Shown piece by piece: positions 57,528 to 64,000 of a stretch of DNA of 64,000 bases; within the stretch, counting starts at the first letter, position 1; every line of letters begins with the position of its first letter. The notes under the pieces were generated by a model. That model made no database searches. It was not told where the DNA came from and saw only the letters and a list, made by a program, of their open reading frames with translations. Made by a program: the position numbers and the translations under genes. The DNA is from Eublepharis macularius (Eukaryota > Chordata > Lepidosauria > Squamata > Eublepharidae). The stretch is taken from contig NC_072800.1 of assembly GCF_028583425.1 (NCBI RefSeq), positions 12,289,001 through 12,353,000 on the forward strand, given 5' to 3'.

Positions 57528-58880
57528 AACTCATTTTCTCATTGGCTAAAAAAAGGCCCCGTTATCAACCAACCCCAAAAGTAAGGCTTCAGACCACTTG
57601 AATCATTTCAATTATGACTCTAGCAAGCTGAAAAGAGAAGCTTGAGTTGGGAACTAATTTTTTTGTTACAACAGATGTACTTGGAGATTTCAGAAAGGCA
57701 ACCAGCGTGGCTGAACTTCCATTTCTCTCCCAAGTGAAAGAAGTAAAATTGCTTAGGCTTGGCACGTACAACATGAGGCCCACAGACCACATGCTACTTA
57801 GTGAAGCTACGGGGTACAATCTGTAGTCCCCTCCTCTGGGGGAGGATGGCATCAGGGCCTCACGTCCTTGACCCCACCCCACCTCTGAATCATCTTCCAG
57901 AGTCCTCACAAGGGTCTGAATACAGCACAAAGTTTGCCCTTTCCTGGGGGAAGAGGTTCTACCACCCCAAATGGAGAGGCAGACACTCTTCTGCTGAACC
58001 CCAGGAAACTTCTGCTACATCCCTGCTCTAGGTACGTAGGTTCAGAACACCAGTTCTTTCCACTGGGAGGCATTTTATTTCCTTATTACTAGGTTGGACC
58101 TTGTAGATCCATTCTACTAGACGAAGAATTTTCCTCTGGTGGTAGAAGCTCCCCCTTAAAGATTCGGCCACCAGAGGAATGTGCTTCCACCTGGATCCAT
58201 GTGATCTAACCCACAACCTATTCTTAATAAGATTTACAGTGCCATCTGAAGTAAAGGTACACCCTTCCAAGGCCGTGAACACTGCTTAAAACGGATAACA
58301 ATCCTAAATGCAGTCTGTGTACTGTTAAAACTCTTTTCATTTTAAAATCTGATGGATCAATAAATCTAATCAAATTATATCCAGGATGAGGATGGCTTCT
58401 TATTTAAAAAAAATAAAAGGATTCTGAGAAACGATCTCTTTTCAGTACCAAGTTTTACAGCTGTAGCTGAAATTCATAGCTAGCACCCAGCAGATACTCA
58501 TAGCAAAGAAGGCTTGTAACGTTTTAAGAGCAGTTGAGGTGGTTTGGTAGTTTATGATGCTGCCCTTTTCTGTCCTGGGATCACATGACAAGATCATAAA
58601 ACAACAGAAAATAATTATGATTCACAAACTATTAAAGATCTATGTTTGAGCCACCAGGCATCTAAACGAGCTGCAAAAAGCAGTCAAATATTGACAGCTC
58701 TGAGTTACTTTAAATACTAGGAGAGGCACAAAATAAAGATCTGTCTTTTTTTCCTTTCTGGGGCTTAAAACAGCCTGAGTGTCATTTTTGACTTGGAAAA
58801 TTGCGCAGGGAAGAGTTAAAGAAAATCTCCTTCTTTGCAGCCACTGTCTTGGTCTATAATAGCCCACCCTACAAAATTGG
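57528..58880. other. Intergenic DNA, nothing recognised
   Basis: Unique-looking AT-rich sequence. No exon, repeat family or RNA gene recognised. Short open frames lack motifs. Confidence 0.4.
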
Positions 58881-58984
58881 TTTTTGCAGTTGGATGATAT
58901 GGGTTGGATCCATACTACGTTTTCCATCAGCAGAACAAAACTTTCTTGTCTTTTCCCCTTCCATTGCATTGTGGTTTGCCATTG

Positions 58985-59097
58985 CCTACCTCTGCAACTG
59001 TGGTCTTCATTGGAGGTCTCCCATCCAATTACTAACCAAGGCTGACCCTGCTTGAGAGCTGATAAAATCAGGCTCACCTGGGCTATCCAGGTCAGGG
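58985..59097 (-). repeat. 5S rRNA-derived SINE or 5S pseudogene
   Basis: The plus strand shows GGTCTCCCATCCAATTACTAACCAAGG-type sequence, i.e. parts GTCTCCCATCCAATTACTAA and GACCCTGCTTGAG. This is the complement of the 5S rRNA internal control region, with GATAAAATCAGGCTCACCTGG beyond it. Several substitutions exclude a working 5S gene. The adjoining 58.91-58.98 kb may be the body of the same SINE. Confidence 0.65.
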
Positions 59098-59110
59098 TAT
59101 TAGTCATACT

Positions 59111-59248
59111 CAGGAGTTTTTTTGTGGGAAAAGAGGAAGAAACACACAGGATTCTTTGAAATCATATTATTTTCATGCGCTATTGCCGAATATTTCCAAG
59201 AGGTGCCGGAACTCCGTTCCCCCGCATTCCCCCAGAAAAAAAGCCCTG
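59111..59248. mobile_element. Family H hAT-type MITE, shortened
   Basis: Ends CAGGAGTTTTTTTGTGGG and AGAAAAAAAGCCCTG, with AAGAGGTGCCGGAACTCCG before the right end. The palindromic centre is replaced by AT-rich DNA. Flanks GTCATACT and ATTATACT match at 6 of 8 bases. Confidence 0.65.
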
Positions 59249-59272
59249 ATTATACTCCTATTATACTATTAG

Positions 59273-59580
59273 ACAAGCCCTGTGGTACAGGGTGGTAAGC
59301 TGCAATACTGCAGCCCAAGCTCTGCTCACGACCTGAGTTCGATCCTGGCAGGAGCTGGGTTCAGGTAGCCTGCTCAAGGTTGACTCAGCCTTCCATCCTT
59401 CCAAGGTCAGTAAAATGAGTTCCCAGTTTCTGGGGGGGGGGGGGGGGTTAAGTGTAGATTACTGGGGAAGGCAAGGGCAAACCACCCCATAACAGAAAAT
59501 CTGCCAAGAAAATGTCATGATGCGACATCCCTCCGTGGGTAAGGACTCAGTGCTTGCACAGGGGATTACCTTTACCTTTA
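59273..59580 (+). mobile_element. Third tRNA-derived SINE type with 12-bp duplication
   Basis: Perfect duplication TTATACTATTAG at 59261-59272 and 59581-59592. Head AAGCCCTGTGGTACAGGG, B-box-like GAGTTCGATCCTGGC, then GACTCAGCCTTCCATCCTTC, AAAATGAGTTCCCAG, a G run, GGGGAAGGCAAGGGCAAACC and CTTGCACAGGGGATTACC with a TTTACC tail. The clean duplication marks a fairly recent retroposition. Confidence 0.85.
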
Positions 59581-59592
59581 TTATACTATTAG

Positions 59593-60502
59593 TCCTACTA
59601 ACAGTATAATATTTTTATAGATGGCATTTTAATGGCTTGGTTTTAGCGGCTGGTCAGTTACAATGATTTTGTGCTGTTTTTATAATCTGATCATTGCTGC
59701 AATCCTAAAGACACTTTCCTGGAAGTAAGCCCCACTGAATAGCAGGGGACTTACTTCTCGAGCAGACCCGGTTAGATTTGCTCCCATGTCTACTTTCTGG
59801 ATTGCCTTGAGCAGATACCTAGAGAGGTGGCATAGGCATTTTCTAAAGAGAAACAAATAATAAAGTTCCTAATGTTGTCATAGTACAAAGTAGGTAGTCC
59901 AGAGTTCTGAAACTGATCACAAAAATCCTGTGTCCTTGTTGGCCCTGCCAATAGCCCCCTTTGTCTCAGGAGCTGCTACAAGTTTTGCTGCTCTTCCTTT
60001 CCATTTGGAGAAGGGTCTGTGAAGGAAACTGTGCAGCAGGTGGCAACGGACCCCCCCCCTGTACACACACTATCTGTTCCTTCCATTTATTTCAACCAAA
60101 ACCAAAGGCTCTTCAGGTGAGGATGCCAGGGCTGCTTGCCAAACCCCGGCTATATATGAGAAACTGGAGATTTTGTGCGGCTGGAAACTGTGAGATCACG
60201 GTAACATGACTTCAGTCTTGTTAAAATGACTTGTGACTAAGCTCTATCGCACACAATGGAATAAAATTATTGCAAGCAGCTTAACACCTATTGCTTTCAA
60301 CAGGGATTTAACAACAACTAACCTTTAGCTTGATTAGGGCTAGCATGTTTAATAGCCATGAGATGTTTGGTGAACTTAGATGTTTATACCCCGCTTTTCT
60401 CCCAATGGCAACCTATTGTGATTTACATCATTCTTCCCGCCTTGATTTTATCCCTGCAACAACTGTCAGGTAGTATCAGATGGGTAGCCATGTTGATCTA
60501 TT
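59593..60502. other. Intergenic DNA with one family T MITE
   Basis: A family T MITE lies at about 59698-59780 (GCAATCCTAAAGACAC, GGAAGTAAGCCCCACTG, GGGGACTTACTTCTCGAG). The rest is unassigned. Confidence 0.45.
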
Positions 60503-60761
60503 CAGGCCTTTTTTCTGGGAAAAGAGGTGGTGGAACTCAGTGGGTTGCCCTCGGAGAAAATGGTCACATGGCTGGTGGCCCCGCCCCCTGATCTCCAGAC
60601 AGAGGGGAGCTTAGATTGCCCTCCGTGCCGCTGAGCAGTGTGGAAGGCAATCTAAACTCCCCTCTGTCTGGAGATCAGGGGGTGGGGCCACCAGCCATGT
60701 GACCATTTTCAAGAGGTTCTAGAACTCCGTTCCACCGTGTTCCCACTGAAAAAAAGCCCTG
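60503..60761. mobile_element. Family H hAT-type MITE with 8-bp duplication
   Basis: Perfect duplication GATCTATT at 60495-60502 and 60762-60769. Ends CAGGCCTTTTTTCTGGG and AAAAAGCCCTG. The long palindrome has GGTCACATGGCTGGTGG, CTGATCTCCAGACAGAGG and AGCTTAGATTGCCCTCC with inverse partners. Confidence 0.88.
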
Positions 60762-60779
60762 GATCTATTTATTTATTTA

Positions 60780-62605
60780 CTAGCTTGATGCCCATGCTTC
60801 GCTATGGTATTTAACTACTTTAATTCCAGTTATAATACTGTAACATTTTTCGGTTTGGGGGGGGGGTTAGTTGGTTTTGTCGTATAGTGGCATAGTACCC
60901 GAGCGTCACAAAGGTGTTTGTATAAAGCAAAGCGTATTGATGCCGAGAACTGATAAAGTAAATTTTGAAATGTAACATTTATTGAAGAGATTTTAAAAGG
61001 AAAAGATTGTAAGTGCAATAAATAAAGTGAAAAATACGTACAACCGGGGGTTTTTTTCTACTGAAAGACCTCTCTGTAGACCTCATGGGTGGTTTTCCCC
61101 TCAGGTGCTAGGATGACCAGGCTGCTGGGTGAACTCACTCTGAAGCAAGCCAAGTAGAACTGCCCATGTGAGAAGCAGTCCTCTCTCAAGTCAATTCCTG
61201 CCACCTTCAGTGTCTGCCCCTGGGACTTGTTGATCGTCATAGCAAAGCAGACCTTGAGGGGGAACTGCAGTCTCTTGAACCCGAAGAGTTTATCTGATGG
61301 TATGAATGGTATGCATGGTATGAACACCGACTCCCCCTGAGCACTGCTGGTGAACAATGTGGCCTCGGTGATGTTCCGGTGGAGGGCTTTCACTCGTAGT
61401 CTGGTGCCATTGCAGAGTTTGGGTAGGCTGAGGTTCTGGAGCAGCATCACTGGAGCCCCCACTTTGAGGAGAAGCTTGTGGGCTGGGAAGCCAGGAGGGT
61501 TGAGTAGAGGAACTCCACAGGATAGTGGACCGCATCATTCATTTGCATCACCGAGTCCACAGATCTGTACTCTATTTCTGCCCCTTCGAGGGAGTTGTGT
61601 TTCATTAATGATGGCAGCCTTGTCATTCTTGGGGGTCAGAATGGCACGCTTGCACAGCCAGTCCATGGACTTCTCCGTGATAGTGGTGATATCAGGGTAT
61701 ATCGTGGCTGTTAGGTCTGCTGGGGTCGTCACTACTGTGCCCAGGCCTGCAGGGATGGTCACCTTTCCCTTGGACTCAGGACTTGCTGGTACTTGCCCAC
61801 TGCTGCTCGGTGCACTGCAGGAGAATGATGTGCATATTTCTTTGCCGCATCTCTAAGTTGCTTCCTTCTTTTAGCATCAGTATATCTTTGCACAACATCT
61901 GCCAGGAGGCTTCTTGGGGACAGTAAGAGGTGATGGCTGCAAGAGGTGTGAGGTGGAGTTGAACTGAGGGAGGAGTGGTATGGTGGGCACCTCGGCAGGT
62001 TAATGTGAGAGGTTCGCATTGAAATGATCCCTAGAAAGGTCATGCACCATCTCCCCATTGAAAAACTAAGTTGTCATACTGACTTTTATATAAAATCCCT
62101 TTTCTGGAATCTTGTACTATCTTTCTTCAACTGCCTGTCGTTTCCTTTACCTAATTTTCACCTCAGAACACAGAGTTCCACAGCTGACCCATCAGGGAGG
62201 GGGAGGGTGCAAACAGCCAGGCCCTACAGGGAGATTGGCAACCCTAGAGGGGGAGACTGGGAGGTATATTTTTTCCTCAGGACACATTCAATGATTCCCT
62301 ATAGGAACTGTATCCTCCTTAGAATGTTGGGGAGATGGCCAATCAGGTCGCATATGCAGATGACCTCAGGAAAGAGTGGCAGTGGGGGGGGGAGCACCCT
62401 GCCAACCACACAAGGAAGCTGTATCCCTATGGATACACATTTTACCCCTTTTTACCCTCTTAGGGGGCGAATTTCTTAAAATCCCTTCTTAGTAAGCCTC
62501 AACATCACAAAATGAACATTCTCCCCAAATTTCACGTTTCTAGATCTAGGGGTTTGGGTTGGGCATTGATGAGTCAGTCAGGACACTTGTCTTTATATAT
62601 ATCGA
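60780..62605 (-). mobile_element. Helitron derivative with decayed helicase
   Basis: Minus strand. The 5' end is TCGATATATATAAAGAC at 62605 and the 3' end is GGGCATCAAGCTAG at 60780, followed by T. The preceding host base is A, so insertion is between A and T as known for Helitrons. At 61462-61058 lies the C-terminal part of a Pif1/Helitron-type helicase: [31 protein letters not shown] and [14 protein letters not shown]. Upstream pieces at 61762-61535 (EKSMDWLCKRAILTPKNDKA) are in another frame. The Rep domain and the rest of the helicase are missing, so it cannot move itself. Confidence 0.75.
61058..61762 (-). pseudogene. Broken Pif1/Helitron-type helicase C-terminus
   Basis: Two open pieces in different frames. 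The downstream piece (61462-61058) holds the DNA helicase region with [11 protein letters not shown] and [10 protein letters not shown], in which the usual arginine-containing final motif is retained but a Ser-to-Phe type change is likely (ACFRV against the usual ACSRV). The upstream piece (61762-61535) includes ERAILTPKN-like text, seen here as CKRAILTPKNDKAA. A frameshift separates them. In an intact element this protein would unwind DNA during rolling-circle transposition. Confidence 0.75.
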
Positions 62606-63480
62606 TTTATTTATTTTGTTTGATTTATACCCTGCCCTCCCCACAAGTGGGCTCAGGGCAGGTCACAACATCATAAAATCATAAAAACCACAATTTATAT
62701 ACAATAAATAGTTAAAATCATTAAAAAAAATAAAATCAACAGATCTCATTAAAAACTGGAGCAGAACAAGGGAAAACGGGCAGGGGACCAGCTAGATGGT
62801 TAATCAGCTCCTCGACCACTCTCATAGGTCTGGCAGAACATCTCTGTTTTACAGGCCCCAGGTCACAACTGGGAGAGTGTTCCACCAGGCCGGGGCCAGA
62901 GCTGAAAAGGCTCTTGAACTTGACCCAGAATTCAACTAGGAGCCAGTGCAACTGGTGCAGTACAGGTCAAATATGCATTCTAAATGGGGTTCCCATAAGG
63001 ACACGTGCCACCGCATTCTGGACCAGTTGCAGTTTCCAGGTTAGTTTCAAGGGTAACCCTGTGTAAAGTGTGTTACAGTAGTCCAATCTGGAGGTGACTA
63101 TTGCATGGATCACTGCAGCTAGGTCATGGGCAGAGAGGTAGGGAGCAAGTTGCCCGACCTGCTGAAGATGGGCCGTTTCCACACGTCTTACCTTCTGCTG
63201 GAACATCGCGGAAGACAGCATCTTCTCATACGAAATCGCACCAGGAAGACGCGATTTTGTGCAAAAATCCCAGATGACAGCATCTTCCTGGCGTGATTTC
63301 ACGCGAGAAGATGCTGTCTTCTGCGATGTTCCGGCAGAAGGTAAGACGTGTGGAAACGGCCATGGAAAAACGCAGTTCTGGCAACCGACGAGACCTGGGC
63401 CTCCATAGACAAAGAGGCATCCAGAATCACATCCAGGCTCCTCACCATCAACGCAGGAGTCAAAGGCGCACTGTTGGTCC
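62606..63480 (-). mobile_element. L2/CR1-type LINE, 3' part, minus strand
   Basis: Minus-strand reverse-transcriptase C-terminus: VRSLDVILDASLSMEAQVSS, VARTAFF, then after the family G MITE HLQQVGQLAPYLSAHDLAAV, IHAIVTSRLDYCNTLYTGLP and LQLVQNAVARVLMGTPF. The 3' end is near the TTTATTTATTTT repeat at 62606, next to the Helitron. Removing the MITE and one ATG restores the codon run FFHLQQ exactly. Partly decayed. Confidence 0.75.
63171..63361. mobile_element. Family G MITE with 3-bp ATG duplication
   Basis: GGCCGTTTCCACACGTCTTA at the left and the inverse at the right. ATG at 63168-63170 and 63362-63364. The interior GATGCTGTCTTC / GAAGACAGCATC and AACATCGCGGAAG blocks are inverted around the centre. 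It sits in a LINE reading frame that proves the 3-bp duplication. Confidence 0.85.
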
Positions 63481-64000
63481 TGGGTGACTTCAACATCCAT
63501 GTTGATGATGCTGCCTCTTCTCAGGCTATGGATCTGTTGTCTTCCATGGCAGCACTGGGACTCTCTCAATTTGTTTCAGCTCCTACACATCAAGCAGGCC
63601 ACACACTGGATTTGATCTTTGGGGCAGGGATTCAGGTGGACCTGGACGCTATTAAAGCGGTGCCATGGTTGGACCACCATGTCTTGAGGGCGTGTCTGGG
63701 TGTCACCCTCCTGCATGGGTGGTGAGCAGATTTATGCTCGCCTGCGGAAACTTATGGATCCAAGTGGCTTCCAGAATGCTCTGCGGGATCCGATGCCCCC
63801 TGGCAGTTCATTTGATGAGCTGGTGGGGGACGGGCATGACCGACTCTCGAAAGCCATTGACAAAATCGCTCCCTGTCGCCCTCTCCGTCCCCATGTCAGA
63901 CTGGCTCCCTCCCAGGTATACAGAGGAGCTACGTCTGATGAAGCGGGGACTGAGACGGCTAGAGCGAGTGTGGTGGCGGAATCAGGGCAGAGAGGCGAGA
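63460..64000 (+). mobile_element. L2/CR1-type LINE endonuclease region, plus strand, runs off the window
   Basis: Plus-strand reading GALLVLGDFNIHVDDAASSQ, AMDLLSSMAALGLSQFVSAP and THQAGHTLDLIFGAGIQVDL. It contains the GDFN endonuclease box and the THxxGHTLDLIF region of L2/CR1-type elements. A frameshift follows near 63.72 kb, with SFDELVGDGHDRLSKAIDKI further on. It is head to head with the minus-strand LINE piece, with the junction at about 63.46-63.48 kb. Confidence 0.75.

Overview
The window is nuclear DNA from a non-avian reptile, very probably a squamate lizard (a gecko is possible; I cannot name the species). The reasons are a vertebrate immediate-early nuclear receptor gene, six copies of a tRNA-derived SINE of the Sauria type, many short palindromic DNA transposons, L2/CR1-like LINE tails and a full-length L1. 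There is one cellular protein-coding gene, NR4A3 (NOR-1), on the + strand.

Layout. From 1 to about 5.6 kb lies a large CpG-rich block. It begins with palindromic repeats and holds three promoter-like clusters: MEF2, CArG-like and CRE-half sites at 1.29-1.77 kb; four CRE-type sites with an ATAAAT motif at 2.82-2.91 kb, followed by a likely noncoding first exon; and a TATA-like box at 5.2 kb with a strong splice donor at 5453. The coding part of NR4A3 is complete: six coding exons at 7425-8339, 12903-13032, 14380-14552, 29083-29282, 30731-30909 and 36472-36737. All internal junctions are consensus GT/AG with matching phases, and together they give 1863 bp and a 620-residue protein with an AF-1 region, two C4 zinc fingers, a C-terminal RGR extension and a ligand-binding domain. 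The 3'UTR probably runs to an AATAAA at 40424. It is about 3.7 kb long, of which about 0.7 kb is two SINEs and a DNA element.

The introns, above all the 14.5-kb intron after the DNA-binding-domain exons, are filled with nested elements: hAT-type snap-back MITEs with 8-bp target duplications, 88-bp class hairpins with TTA duplications, GGCC-ended elements with 3-bp duplications, a palindromic retroposon-like family with 9-14 bp duplications, SINEs and LINE tails.

From 40.5 kb to the end no host gene is recognised. This part holds a broken 5'-truncated L1 (43.8-46.35 kb), a full-length L1 (51.39-57.51 kb) with both reading frames open and an 18-bp target duplication, a small Helitron derivative with a decayed helicase C-terminus (60.78-62.61 kb), and at the right edge an L2/CR1-type LINE whose 5' part looks inverted.

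The most unusual observation is at 34.81-35.37 kb. A 554-bp composite is flanked by a perfect 8-bp duplication and carries one complete hAT-type MITE, part of another repeat and the right half of a second MITE. Its internal cargo and a short piece of host DNA match the locus at 24.4-24.9 kb in the same gene, so two MITE ends appear to have moved the DNA between them about 10 kb.
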